DNA of 64,000 nucleotides. It comes from Iris pallida. Lineage: Eukaryota > Streptophyta > Magnoliopsida > Asparagales > Iridaceae. A program made the position numbers and the translations under genes. This document shows positions 22,675-35,334 of this stretch, piece by piece (the first letter of the stretch is position 1; every line of letters begins with the position of its first letter). The stretch lies in assembly GCA_029216955.1 (NCBI GenBank), contig JANAVB010003999.1, forward strand, positions 5,334,197 to 5,398,196, written 5' to 3'. Below the pieces are notes generated by a model that searched no databases, had not been told where the DNA came from, and was given only the letters and a program-made list of their open reading frames with translations.

Positions 22675-25600
22675 TATTCGGTTTTCGAGAAACCCTAGAT
22701 TAATTATTAGCCGACTGCCGACTTTTGGAGTTTTGATCCCGGTGTTTCTCCAACTTCCCGAGGTGATTTCCGCCAACCCCGACCTCCTTTTAGTGTGCCG
22801 CTTTTTTTGTTGAATTCGTATCGAGGTATGCTTTCTGGATATGTAATTTATTTTCATAATTTCTGAATCTAAATTTCTGAAAAATTCGTAGAGTGTCGGT
22901 TGTCCAGAACTTGACACGTTTTGGTGTTTTTGAGATTCCGGGAGAACCAGAAATGGAAATCACGAACCGTTTGAAGTTTCGAAAAGCTAACACAGTACTC
23001 TACGACATATATTTTTTCCAAATATTATTTTGTTCATTTAGTATTTTAGTTTTTCTGTTGAACTCAGAATTGATCGGCTGATCCCCGTTTTGGTCACGAT
23101 TAGCCATAACGGCGATATCTTTTGGCCACAGCGTGATTTTGCGGCACGGTCAATTCCAGCGCACTCATGGCACTGAAATCTACCAAGGTGCACTTTCAAA
23201 ATCTAGAGTTCACAGCGTTTGAATAAAAAGTCAATGGCACATCTCGATTTGCGTGCCATGGTTTCCAAAATTAAGAAATACGACTTTTGATGGACAAAAT
23301 TACATGTTTAGATTATATTCATATTATTATTAGGTTAAATTAGGTTTTTAAGTGAATTATTACAGAATTAATTTTTATTAGATTAGTAACCCAACTAGCC
23401 ACTATTTAGAACTAGAACATTAGAATTGATTTGTGATTTTCGTGCACGGTTCGTGGTGCGATGTGTGTTATATGTTGACAGCTTATAGATCGGTATCCCC
23501 TCATCCTCGGCTTGTGACTACGGTTTGTGCAAGGATTCAGGCAAGTACAGTATTGCATTTATGTTTTAGTTCATTATAATATTTACTATATGGTTTTCTT
23601 GTTTGATATCCCGTTGAGTCATTGCTTAATATTCCATTGAGACACAATTATGACACTGTAGTTATCGTATCATGTGTTATTGACCGTTATTGATTGTTAG
23701 AGAGTCGGGAGGGGAAATACTCGATAAATACGTGAACAAACCCAATTACCGTTACCGAATGATAGCTAAGTCATACACACCCACGTATGAGTTAGCCGTA
23801 CCAATTACTGAATGATAGCCATCGTATGATGTGCCGTATTAGCCCAATCGTTCACGTATTAAAAGGTATTTTACACACACGTAGTGGTTCCTATTTTTCC
23901 TTTATCTAGTCCATTATCTTTCTAGTTTACATCTTGCCAGTTTATATCTTGTTAGATCCCATCTTGCTAGTTTATATTTTGCTAGTTCATATCTTGATCG
24001 TTTATACCTTGCTAGTACTAGTTCTTATATACTCTTTGTCATCATTTTTTTCGCTTTTTCTAACTTGTTTTGGACAAACAACATTAATTACAATATGGTT
24101 GTACTCTACTCCTTTCCTGATTGGATCGTTGTTATAGGTGAGGTTGACGTGCCTACTCTTGCGCTATGGACCATACGAGGGGGAGATAGAGACTCGAAGG
24201 CTAAACCATAGAAGACTAGTTAGATGTGTGATAGTTTGTAAAGTTGATTTAGTTGTTGTGAATGAGCAGTTAGTATTTATGAGCACTTTGTTTATTGCGG
24301 TCTAGACAGCGTACTACCGTCGATACCGCGGCGTAGGCTGGGCTTGGACACGCACACGTATCCCGAAAAATGGGTGCGGGTTGTGCACATCCAAGCGAGC
24401 TCCGTACCACGAGCTTCTACATATGCCTGCACATGAAAACTATGTGGGTGTCAGTACTCAACTGTACTGGTGGAATGAGCTCCTCGCCCACCCATACAAA
24501 CCAACACGTTTGATTTACTTTGTACAACATAGTCCCTTTTTATCAATTGTCTTTCTAATCTTGCCTTAGGATCAGTTTTATGACCGACGCCTTGCCTATT
24601 ATGTGTCTTTAGACCATCCCGTGCTTGCAACATTCAACGTTAACCTATCAAGTCGTGTTTGCCTTACGGCCATAATCAGTGACGCAACTACGCGATGAGG
24701 CTCCATTTTTGTGTGACCGTGCTTCAAACCCTTGTTGAGGTCGTGCCTCGCAACTCAGTGAGACTTAACCATATCGTCGCCTCGCGGCCCTTTGCTATTA
24801 AATCATCAACCGACCCAATCAAGACTTGTGGGTTAAGTGTCACTCGACCGACTTTGCCTTGCGGCATCTCCTGACTTAAACTCAAGATGACTCAATCATA
24901 ACTATACAACTTATATGCCGATAACATAAGACTCGACGCCACATCTCGTGCCGAAGCACGTCGACTACGTTGCAGCCAAATCTTAGACCCAACATTTGTG
25001 TTCTACTATACACACACATTCAACTCGACTCCTTGATATACTACACTCAATACTCGACTCAATCCAAAGGCACACTCACGGATTGCCGCCCGTGCCGACT
25101 CATCTATATGAATTAGTCACAAGCATGTCAAGCTATCCGGGACTATAGCCTGGTTATTCGGTATCCCTTTCAACGCAAGTAGCGAGCCCCCCTGAAAGTT
25201 TCTGAATAACCCGAGCGGTTCGTCCAGCTACGGCTATACCGTGTTTCCTCCTTGGCCGACTCGGTCCCGTGGCCCGGGTTGTCGCTCGAGGAAAGTCATC
25301 CTTGTCGACAAGTTGTCCAATGACCATGCAAGACTCGACACAAACTGACGTCTCACACAGTCATTTCTCTTCCAATGTTACCATCTCTTTCAAACCAATA
25401 TCAAAACTTCTATCATTTGTGACCCCTCGACGACCTACGGTCGCAAGCATTCTTTCCATGTTACCATATCATTTCATTCAACTCAATTCCTCGACGACCC
25501 ACGGTCGCGAGCATTCTTTTCATGTTACCATATGATTTCCATGTTACCATATCCTTTCTCCAAAACTCATTAAATTAACCGTAGTTCATGTCTTAAATAC

Positions 25601-26391
25601 TAAGTCCGCGCATCGTGCCTCAAACCGATTTCCGATCTACGCGACGCTATCGCCCAAATCATAATTTATATGATGGGCCTTGAGACCGTAAGACTATGTG
25701 GTTATATCCAACCGTAGGACTCGTAGGACCGTGCTTGCTACCACTCTGATAGCCTAACATAACTTGCCTGACTTAAACGCACAACGACTCGACGAGCAAA
25801 GGTTGCGTCAAGCCTCGCATTGCAAAAATGTGCCGCGCATGCATTCGACTTCTGAACGACCAAGTCATTTGGGCGCCTAGACTTATATCATAAGCCATGC
25901 AACACAACTTAACTCATGGGGCAAGCCAAGGCTATGCCAAGCCTTGGACGATAGGACCGTGCATATTTTATGAAGTATTTATGCGGGCGACGCCTATGAC
26001 TTAGGCTACGTTCATAACTTTGCTTACTCAACCAACTTTCCTTCTCCCAAGCCACGGGACGAAGGATCGAGTGTCATTTTCAAAGCACGCCGTACACCAA
26101 CTCTAAGACGACCGTTGGACCTTTCCATATTCTAACTCAATTCAACCCGTCGGGATTATTTCCTTTATCTATGTGGATTCTTCTCTTTTATTATCAAGCC
26201 TACTTGTGCAAGTTAAAAATATGCAATTTATTATGTGAAGGCAAAGATGAGGCAGGTTCATCGAAAATACCCCATATGAGCGAGCGGTCACCTCGACCGA
26301 GCGATGTCTCCGAGTAGCCGTTGCAAGGCTAAGTCCGAACGCCGTTGGCGTTTCGATTCCTCCGATTGACTGAGCGGGACGGGGCACTACA
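21269..26391 (-). repeat. R2 3' LTR (left copy), interrupted by S1
   Basis: On the plus strand it starts TGTCACGCCCCGCTCCCG and ends GGACGGGGCACTACA, matching the right copy at 52302-54748. Without S1 and one CATCC it is about 2385 bp; about 42 bp near its start are deleted. Both copies contain a pair of CGACGACC[C/T]ACGGTCGC[G/A]AGCATTC repeats (about 25424 and 25492 here). Confidence 0.85.
21655..24387 (+). mobile_element. S1: solo LTR (2733 bp) inside the R2 3' LTR
   Basis: It begins TGTAAGCCCACTTTCC and ends GGGTGCGGGTTGTGCA, with a perfect CATCC duplication (21650-21654 and 24388-24392). There is no internal region or second LTR. It holds a GC-rich block (about 22370-22600), a (TA)n tract at about 22609-22672 and then an AAACCCTAGATTAA leader-like part. 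Its ends resemble those of A and B distantly. Upstream of 21743 its first 89 bp also lie in the tandem duplication. Confidence 0.87.
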
Positions 26392-27084
26392 TCATACGCC
26401 ACTCAGAAAAAGTTTCGTCCTCGAAACTAACTGAGTACACTTATCGACTTATCACTTATTCAACATCCTATGTTTCTCGTACACATTTATCCTATGTGTT
26501 TCTCAAATTTGAGCCACGTTCGTGCTACCCTTAATCCTCTCTTCAAAACTTACGATCTCAAAATCCTTGACACTTTTCTGTTCCTCAAGTATCACTTGAA
26601 TTCAACAAATCACTTAGTATGGATCGTGCACATATTTTAGGCGTCCCCAAAATATATACATTTCAGCCAAGCCTCATGTTAGCAAATTTTGCCATTACCA
26701 TTCGAGTCGGATCGTACACGCATTCAAGCGTCCTTGACACACATGTATGTCAGTCGAGGCTCATGAGTGGTATTTTTATATTCTCGAATTATTCCATTCA
26801 TCAATACCAATATCCCAACCAATCAATCCTCAGGATCACTCACACCGATGCTAACTCTCGCAACAGGGATGTCTTGCCTAACCGCTAGGCAAACTCTTTA
26901 GGCTAAAGTCAATTGTCAGTATTGGAATCACAGTTCCCAAACAACGATATCAACATTGACCCCATCCTAAGGTCAAACTAAGTTAATAGTACAGGGTTTT
27001 CTACCCAAGCTCGCATCACTCCGATTTTTAAACATCGCGCATCGATTCCCTACACACATCTCAACATTTGTCGCACGGGGTCCG
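26392..27084 (-). other. R2 interior, left part
   Basis: Non-coding as far as I can see. On the minus strand it ends with the sequence GGACGAAACTTTTTCTGAG next to the LTR, a position where Ty3/gypsy elements have the pol end and polypurine tract. GTCCG at 27080-27084 is the R1 target duplication. Confidence 0.6.
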
Positions 27085-27347
27085 TGTAATGCCTGTGGTT
27101 CGTATTACATATTTTGGTATACGTGTACGTATTTTATCTTGTATTGTATGATTTTTTGCTTAGCTTCCTTCATGGCTTGGTTTATTTCTGGTTCGGGTTG
27201 GCTTGGTTTGGTTTGGGATTGCTATTGGTTCATTATGAACCAAGGGTGAACCCCCTACCTACCACCACCACTACCATTTATTAACCTATTCTTCTTTCTC
27301 TCTCTTTATTAATCTCTTCTTCTTCTTCCATTTACTTCTTCATCTAC

Positions 27348-27412
<65 letters not shown>

Positions 27413-30078
27413 TTAGGCAAGTACAACTTGTTTCATGGAGGAACTCAAATTTTATTGCTTCATTCTCTTCCTTACAGCATTTTAACTCCCTTTAGTACTT
27501 GGCATTTTCACTTTCCATGGCGAGATTCTTGTAGATCTAAGTTTATTTTATTTTCGAAATTCTTGGGTTTTGATCTACTTAATTTTATTATTTCTAAGTT
27601 TTGATGGTTCTATGTTGTAGAGCATTTCATTCTGACCCATTTTTGACCTATGAAAGTTCGGATTTGGGCTCCGGATGATGGAGTTATGGAGCTTGAGAAC
27701 TTGGCTCTCATGGTGTTCTTCTTCTCCGAAATTTTGGAGAAGATGAACTGTGCTGACTTGACCGTATGAATATTTCATGCGACAAGTGTTCTATTCAGCC
27801 GTATGACTGGAAGTACTTTAAGTCGCATGAGAACCGAACTCACCTGGCCGCATAATTCGCTTAATCCCCAGCCGCATATTACTCTGCACTTTTGAGCTGC
27901 ATGCGCCCTCCCTTAGCCGCATGGGACCCCGCTTCTTTCAGCCGCATGAATGCTCTGACTTAGTCTCATGCGCCCTCTCTCCCCGCTGGCCGCATGAGAC
28001 TTTACTGGACCCAGCCGCATGAGAACTTCTTCCCGAGTCGTATGAACTTGGTCCACTTGTAACCGCATAGGCACATGGTCTGCTACCGCATAAGCGCATG
28101 GCTCCGCTCATGTCCCTGCCGCATGGATTGTTGCCTCAGCCGCATGCGCTTCACTCTTTCCGTAGTCGCATGGACTGTTCTCCTCCTGCCGCATGAGCTT
28201 GTCTTGCTCTCTGCCGCAGGGACCCTTCCCCCTGCAGTCGCATAATACCCCACTCTTCCCGCTGGCCGCATATGCCTCCTTCTCTTCAGCCGCATGAGCT
28301 TTGGACCCTCAGCCGCATGAGCTGCTGCCGCATGGACTCTCTCCTTGGCCGCATGCGCCTGACCCTATTGAGCCGCATGGGCTGTTCTCCTCCCAGCCGT
28401 ATGAGATTATTCTTGGCCATATATTCCAGAACCGCATGACTCTCCTATAGCTCTGTACTGTTATTTTATTATTATTTTTGCCCATGCCTTGGAACCCCCT
28501 ATTGTATATTTTTATGCCTATTTTATATCCTTGCGCCTTTTGTCCTGAACTTGATAAATCACGATTTGATTGACATGATTGAAATGACAATTATACATGA
28601 CATGGTGTGACAAGTAAACATGACATGACCTGATAGTGGCCCGTCGTGGCGCACTCTTGACCAGTGCACTTGACATGAAAACCTGGCATGATATATCTTG
28701 ATAAGCTGTTACGACGGCTACCTGACATGACATGACCTGACCTGTATAAATAACCTGGACACCGTAGGCGATTGTGCTTGTACAAATAATCCAGTCCTGT
28801 CTTGTATCATGTCTAGGAGGGGACTCCTGAGTACCACGGTCAGGAGTACCTATTGAAATGGACTAAGGCTAATAACTAGATTAATACATTAGTCATAAAG
28901 AGATCTTCCAGCTACAGGCAATCCCGTTACCTGGGCACGTCTTGGGATCTGTAGCCTGCCGTCGAGTAGGGCACATTTCCAGCACACTGTCATGTGTTGC
29001 ACCCTTCAAGCTACCTAAGGGTACATTCGTTTCCTGGACAATGTACCCACGTGAATTCAACTTTAAATCTTTTAATCCGGATAACCTGGATGGTCTGCAG
29101 GGCTTGTGGCTGTGGAAGATTCTCACTGCATCTTGCTAGTAACTAGGCCTGTGATAACCCTAGTTAGTTAATGTATCAAGCCGTAATTCTTGCTTGGCCG
29201 TAAAATGATTGGATGGAGTCCAACCAGTCTAGTCTTGTCCTGATTCTGTTCCAGATTACTGCATGACCAGAATGCTTATATTTATTTTACCGATAAATGG
29301 TGAGAATTCCAAGTTCTGTTCAGACGAAGGGTTACAACCCCGATCCTTGTTTGGTTTACGGGTTGTAACCTGGCTATCTGAATAGTCCTATGGTTATCTC
29401 ATCGTATATCACCATGTTATGTTTTTTCTTAACTCCTGTCTTATTTATTGCTATATTATCATCTCTTTTGCTGATTGCTGGTTTTAGTTCCTAAGTAAAG
29501 CTTCCTTTGTGGCACTTGCTCTTTCTGGGATCTGACCCAGCTGGTTTTGTATGGCCAGATTTTGGAGCAGCTCCAGAGGATCTACCGTTTTTCCAGCCCG
29601 ATGGTGAACACCAGGCGTAACCAGGGCAACGAGTGGGTTATTTTTGGCTCTCCCACTCTATTATAAAAATATTCTTTTGAGACGTTTAGCCGACGAGCAC
29701 CTGTTTAGCTCGATTGCACTTACTTACTGTCTGCCAACGGGCTGTAACATGATTGACAGATCCTAGGGTTGATCATGTATGACTAAACTCTTGCTAGTCC
29801 TAACATTTTGTAACCGACTAGCTTCATGATCAGCTGAATATGTAATATTTGGGATGCCTTATTATTGTATATTTAATGATCATACATCTTGTAACATTTA
29901 CTTACTTGCTTGTGATTGAGACACTAGGCTTGTTCATGACCATAGGAGACTGTTGGCTTGTAGTAAAGCCTCATGTATCTAGACAGCCGTGACCGTATAG
30001 CGAGATGGACCTCATTTCATATACGTAGCTGGCTATGTCTGCCCCCGCTCTCCAGTATTCTGGTTCAGGGGCGTGACA
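27085..30078 (+). repeat. R1 5' LTR (2994 bp)
   Basis: It starts TGTAATGCCTGTGG and ends TTCAGGGGCGTGACA. It contains a (GA)n tract (about 27350-27410), a long array of CCGCATG motifs (27757-28443) and a 3' half shared with L3. Just after it, TGGTTTAAGTGGTGG is only a partial match to the usual initiator-Met tRNA primer site, so the primer is uncertain. Confidence 0.92.
27757..28443. repeat. Interspersed CCGCATG motif array in the R1 5' LTR
   Basis: About 28 copies or close variants of [A/G]CCGCATG[A/G] occur at irregular spacing (about 25 bp on average), separated by unrelated CT-rich spacers. It is not a classical tandem repeat because the spacers are not copies of each other. The matching array in the 3' LTR (48148-48840) has more perfect motifs; several in this copy show C-to-T or G-to-A changes. 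Confidence 0.75.
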
Positions 30079-30276
30079 TGGTTTAAGTGGTGGCCCATGC
30101 AGGTCTTGTAAATCAAGATATGTGAGAGTTTACCGAATAGATATCTCAATCAGTATTCGCCCTTGATCTCTGCTCGTATCTTCTGAATTCCTGGATTCTT
30201 GTCCTGATCATATGCATGTATCGTTGATCTGTCCTGGTCCTTCCTTATTATTCTCCATATCGTCTTCTTCAGCGGC

Positions 30277-31575
30277 ATCGTTCCTAGACCTGCCGGTCAG
30301 CAAGGCGGAGTACTTCCCGCGGATCAGCTGCAACCCGGAGATCAAGCCCAGTATTCCGGAGTAGCCTCCAGAGTCGTGCCTTCTGATGGAGAGCCACCAG
30401 TCCAGCCAGTTCAGCCTGCCGAGCTTGATGATGGCACTTTGGTAGGATTCGTCAGGACCTTGATAGCTTCTCAAGATCGTCGTAGAGATGCCTTGCACCA
30501 GACAGTGACGGATGCTCTGACCAGAGGAGGTCATCAGGGTAACAGCGTGGCCAACAGCTTCAAGCGCTTGAACCCTCCCTTCTTCGACGGTAGTGAAGAT
30601 GCTATCGCCGCAGATGCTTGGCTTCAGGACACAGAGGTGATTCTAGAAGCAGCCAGGACCCCAGAGAATGAGAAGGTAGCCGTGGTGCGCCTGCAGTTGC
30701 TAGATCTTACCCGCAGCTGGTGGACGGCTCAGGCCGTTGGATTAGCAGCACCCATTGCTTGGACGGTGTTCAGAGAGAGATTCCAGACCAAGTATTTTGA
30801 TGTTGTAGCTCGGTACGATCTACAGACGAGGTTCACCAATCTGAAGCAGATGGTCAGGACGGTCGATGGATATGCGGCCGAGTTTTCGAGACTCAGTCGG
30901 TTTGCTCCCACCTTGGTGGCAACCGAGTATAATAGAGCCCAGCAATTTCAACAGGGGCTTCACCTGGAGATTTTGTTGGCAGTTGAGCAGTTTGAGCATC
31001 AGACTTTTGATGCAGTCTTGAGAGAAGCTAGGAGGCATGAGTATACCTCCCAGAGGATTGTGGATAGGGCCGGAGGTCGGAAGAGATCCCACGGCCAGAT
31101 GAATCAGTCTTCAGCACCAGTCCCGGCAGCCAGGGCTTTGACTATTAGAGCTCCGAGGCGGGCGACCTCAGTAACGTCGGTTCAGCATTCCACCCCGACG
31201 TACCCTCAGCAGCAGAAGCAGAAACAGTCTTCTGCAGTGGGATGTTCTCATTGTGGGAATCCAGGCCATGTAGCGGCAGAGTACCGCAGGGCACAGGGAT
31301 TGTGTCTGGCTTGTGGAGCAGCAGACCATAGGGTTGGATCTTGCCCGAATAGGGGTGGTTCATCATCGTCCAACCTTTCTAGCTCTTCGGTGAGAGGACC
31401 AGCTCCGGTCCAGCAGCAGCAGTATCCATTGCCGAGGCCCTTGTCTCCTCAGTCCCAAGTATTCCAGCAGCAGAACCCCAGCAGTATACTCAAGCCCAGG
31501 CCCAGAGTCAGAGTAGGCAGCGAGGATTTCAGCAGAAGGGACCAGCACCCCGGGGGCATGGTTATGCTATGGTGA
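30277..31575 (+). pseudogene. R1 gag (capsid and zinc knuckles), damaged
   Basis: Gag forms the particle that packages retrotransposon RNA. The frame is open from before 30277 without a clear ATG; GTG at 30376 is not a plausible eukaryotic start. The retrotransposon gag domain starts around FKRLNPPFFDGS and includes AWLQDTEVILEAA and REARRHEYTSQR. Two zinc knuckles follow: CSHCGNPGHVAAEY, whose last Cys is Tyr, and an intact CLACGAADHRVGSC. Near 31455-31490 the frame slips: the downstream pol frame, read backwards, is open into this Gln-rich part. The gag frame then ends at 31575. Confidence 0.85.
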
Positions 31576-34235
31576 TGACCGTAGAGGAAGGATTAGCACC
31601 AGGGGAGGTAGTGGCAGGTACTATTCTCGTCAACTCCTTTCTAGCTTCAGCTTTGTTTGATTCTGGTGCATCGCATTCTTTTATGTCTGTACGATTCACG
31701 ACACAGATAGGATTGGAGCCCGAGTTATTATCAGTAAGGCTCAATATACTTACTGGTAACGGACTTGTGGGAGTTGATAGAGTGTTTTCCTCGTGTCGGA
31801 TCGTAGTTAGCGGTAGAGGGTTCCCCGCTAGATTGATAGAGTTCCCGATGGCCGATTATGATGTGGTCTTAGGGATGGATTGGTTGAGGAACCAGTATGC
31901 TAGAATAGACTGCCATGTTGGTAGGGTTGTTTTTAGCATTCCAGGAGAGCCAGAGTTTTCATTTTCCAGAGGCACAGTTGAGCCTTCTCCTCCAGTGTTG
32001 CGGATGGCAGTAGCATCAGTGCAATTGCCCCGGATAGTCGAAGAGTTTCCAGATGTTTTTCCAGAGGAGCTTCCAGGTATGCCGCCAGAGCGGGAGATCG
32101 AGTTCACCATAGACTTGATTCCCGGGGCAGCCCCAGTGTCAGAGAGAGTCTACAGGATGGCACCTTCAGAGTTGGAGATATTGTACAAGATGATTGAAGA
32201 ACTTAGGACCAAGGGATTCATTCGTGCTAGTGGATCGCCTTGGGGAGCCCCGATGCTTCTTGTGAAAAAGAAGGATGGTACGTCCAGGTTATATGTTGAT
32301 TATCGTACCTTGAACTCAGTGACAATCAAGAACAGATATCCTCTCCCGAGGATAGATGACTTGTTTGATCAGCTCAAAGGGGAAGCAGTATTCTCGAAGA
32401 TCGACTTGCACTCAGGATATCATCAGATCAGAGTCAGAGAGCAGGACATCCCGAAGACAGCTTTTAGATCGAGATATGGGCATTGGGAGTTCCTAGTGAT
32501 GCCATTTGGAGCGACCAATGCGCCGGCTGTATTCATGGATCTCATGAATCGTATCTTCATGCCTTACTTGGATCAGTTTATGATTGTGTTCTTGGATGAC
32601 ATCCTGGTCTACAGCAGGAGCGAAGCGGAGCATGAGCAGCATCTCTGTGTGGTTCTTCAGATTCTTCGGGAGCACCAGTAGTATGCCAAGTTCAGTAAAT
32701 ACGAGTTCTGGCTCGATCGCATTTCGTACTTGGATCACATCATCACTCGAGGAGGAGTAGAAGTGGATCCCCAGAAGATTGTGGCTATTGAGTCGAGGCC
32801 AGTGCCCAGCACAGTTGCAGAGGTTCACAGTTTTCTTGGATTGGCCGGCTACTACCGGCGGTTTGTTTCAGACTTTGCTCGGATTTCGGTGCCATTGACC
32901 CAGTTGACCCGCAAGGATGTGCAGTTTGCTTGAACAACAAAATGTTAGGATTCTTTTGAGAAGTTGAAGCGAGGCTTGATGACGGCTCCCATTCTCGCAC
33001 TTCCAGATGGAACCGGGGGATTCTCAGTATATTGTGATGCTTCAAGCAGAGGTCTAGGATGTGTTCTGATGCAGCATGGGAAGGTAATAACTTATGCTTC
33101 ACGACAACTTCGTGATCATGAGAGGAATTACCCAACCCATGACTTGGAGCTGGCAGCAGTAGTGTTTGCACTTAAGTTGTGGAGGTACTACCTGTACGGA
33201 GATAGGGTAGAGATTTTTACCGACCATAAGAGCCTGAAGTATGTTTTCACCCAGAAGGATCTTAACATGCGTCAGAGGAGGTGGCTGGAGCTTCTTGTGG
33301 ATTATGATGTCAACCTGCAGTATCATCCTGGGAAGGCCAACGTCGTTGCAGATGCATTGAGCAGGAGAGCCAGAGTTTATTTCCTCACAGCGCAACCAGA
33401 GCTATTAGCAGATCTTCAGAAGATGGGTATTGAAGTTGTTCTCCCTTCCAGCGTGGCATTGATGGCCAGTATGCAAGTTCAGTCCACCATAGTCGAGAGG
33501 ATCCGGATGGCGCAATCAGCAGATTCCAAGCTTCAGCGACTCAGGGCAGAGTGTGAGGCAGGACGAAGACCAGAGTTGTGCATTCATGAAGATGATACAC
33601 TTAGGCATGGTGAGCGTTATTGTGTACCCAGTGGAGAAATCAGACAGAAAATCATGGCAGAGGCACACAGTTCTCAATATTCTATTCATCCGGGCGGTAC
33701 GAAGATGTACCGTGATATTCGTCAGCATTTCTGGTGGAATAGCATGAAGAGGGAGATAGCCCGGTTTGTCTCTCGTTGTTTGGTCTGCCAACAAGTTAAG
33801 GCTGAACATCAGAGGCCTGCTGGACTTCTTCAGCCCTTGTCGATTCCAGAATGGAAGTGGGAGCATGTGACCATGGATTTTATGACCGGATTGCCTAGAT
33901 CTCCAGCTGGTCGAGATGCTATTTGGGTTATAGTTGATCGGCTCACGAAGGTAGCTCACTTCCTCTCGTTCAGAGTTGGTCAGTCGACGGCTCAGCTAGC
34001 GGAGATGTACCTCAGGCAAATTGTCAGGTTGCACGGAGTGCCAGTTAGTATCACCTCGGACCGAGATTCAAGATTTATGTCGCACTTTTGACGTAGCCTG
34101 TAGGAGAGTTTGGGAACTCGTCTCCAGTTCAGTTCAGCATATCATCCGCAGACAGATGGTCATTCGGAGCGTACGATCCAGACTTTCGAAGACATATTGA
34201 GGTCCTGTACACTTGACTTCGGTGGTTCGTGGGAA
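31569..34235 (+). pseudogene. R1 pol, part 1: protease, RT, RNase H, integrase N-half
   Basis: One frame holds these domains in order. Protease has [11 protein letters not shown]. Reverse transcriptase has [32 protein letters not shown] and the FLDD active site. RNase H has [12 protein letters not shown] and DHKSLKYVF. Integrase has the HHCC zinc region with CLVCQQVK, then the DDE core with [10 protein letters not shown] and SDRDSRF, with the Glu in SERTIQ. In-frame stops are TAG at 32679, TGA at 32931, TAG at 32946, TGA at 34089 and TAG at 34101. Several sit where relatives have Trp or Gln, as expected from C-to-T decay. The frame is cut after TGGGAA at 34235 by CACTA-1 and resumes at 46663. 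Confidence 0.93.
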
Positions 34236-34258
34236 CACTACTAAAATAACCCAGATTA

Positions 34259-34665
34259 GCGACGTTAGGAGACGTCGCTAAATACAGGAAATACGTCGCT
34301 AACAATGATTTGCGACGTATTTAGCGACGAAAAACCTACGTCGCTTATAGGCAAGTCGCATATGGCAATTTAGTCGCTAAACGTCGCTATTTGCGACGCG
34401 TAGTTAATCGTCGCTAGACGTCGCAAAATGAGCGACAGATAGCGACGTATAAGTATGTCGCCAACATTGCGACGTAAAGCGACAACTAGTGACGCTTCAA
34501 AAGTTTATAAATGATGACGAGGCATGGCATCCACGTGGCCACGTGGGCAACGTAGCGACGTATATTAGCGACATCGAGCGACGTAACGTCGCTAGTTAGC
34601 GACGTATAGCGACGGCTGTGTGACGTCGCAGTACGTCGCAGAACGTCGCTATACGTCGCTAATAT
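34259..34665. repeat. Left (3') subterminal repeat array of CACTA-1
   Basis: About 27 GCGAC/GTCGC cores (usually as GCGACGTA or CGTCGCTA) lie in 400 bp on both strands. Such arrays are the binding sites for TNP1/TnpA in En/Spm. The array on the other end has about 13 cores, so the two ends are unequal. Confidence 0.85.
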
Positions 34666-34672
34666 AAAAAAA

Positions 34673-35059
34673 AAATTTTAAAAAATATAATTGATATTTT
34701 TGTTATGCTGTGTGTCTGTGTTTACAGTGTGTGTGAAGTGCAGTGTTCGAACCATCGACAGTTTCGCTTACTGTTGTATGCTTTATCTTTGATAGAAAAA
34801 GCAACAGTTCAGGGTGCACTTCTCAGAGCTTCCTCTTCACGTCCTTCACCTTCTCGGGAACCTTTACGACGTCCGAGAAAGTGAAGGACGTGAAAATGAA
34901 GCTCTCAGAAGTGCACCCTGAACTGTTGCTATTTCTATCCAAGATAAAACATACAACAGTAATCGAAACTGTCGATGGTTCCAAACACTGTATTTCACAT
35001 TCACTGTAAACACAGACACACATCATAACAAAAATACACAATATATTTTTTTAAAATTT
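34673..35059. repeat. Long near-perfect inverted repeat (about 190-bp arms)
   Basis: The two halves are reverse complements around a centre near 34865, with a loop of about 15 bases between TTCTCGG (34851) and CCGAGAA (34873). Arms run from AATTTTAAAAAATATA to TTTTTTAAAATTTC. Peptides read from opposite strands are nearly the same, which confirms it. It lies between the TNP1-like gene end and the subterminal array. It is either a foldback MITE or a hairpin born in the CACTA 3' region. Confidence 0.85.
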
Positions 35060-35334
35060 CGGCAGCATCTCCTTTGTATATCAGATCATCGCTTATAACC
35101 CAGCGTAGGTATATTTGTCATCCCATCGCAGATATCACAAAGTAAATATCATAATAAAAATAGGAGGCAGTGCAAAGTAAATATCACAGACACACATCCT
35201 CACAAACATCCAATAGAGTCAAATAAAAATGAAAGATGATAAAAAGTCTCCCACCAAGTGTATAAACAACAGTGTATGAATAAACAATTTGCCCATAGGG
35301 CCAATACATACAAGTCATAAAAAAACTAATAAAA

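Noticed and set aside
28083..28590. Minus-strand frames with repeated MRL, SCG and HAA peptides (also 48178-48745)
   Set aside because: They follow from the CCGCATG motif array in the R1 LTRs and differ between the two LTR copies; no start context or conserved protein.
30079..30093. Standard tRNA-iMet primer site for R1
   Set aside because: TGGTTTAAGTGG agrees with TGGTATCAGAGC at only about two thirds of positions; left as uncertain.
34743..35041. Two 70-90-codon proteins on opposite strands with the same peptides
   Set aside because: An effect of the perfect inverted repeat; not genes.
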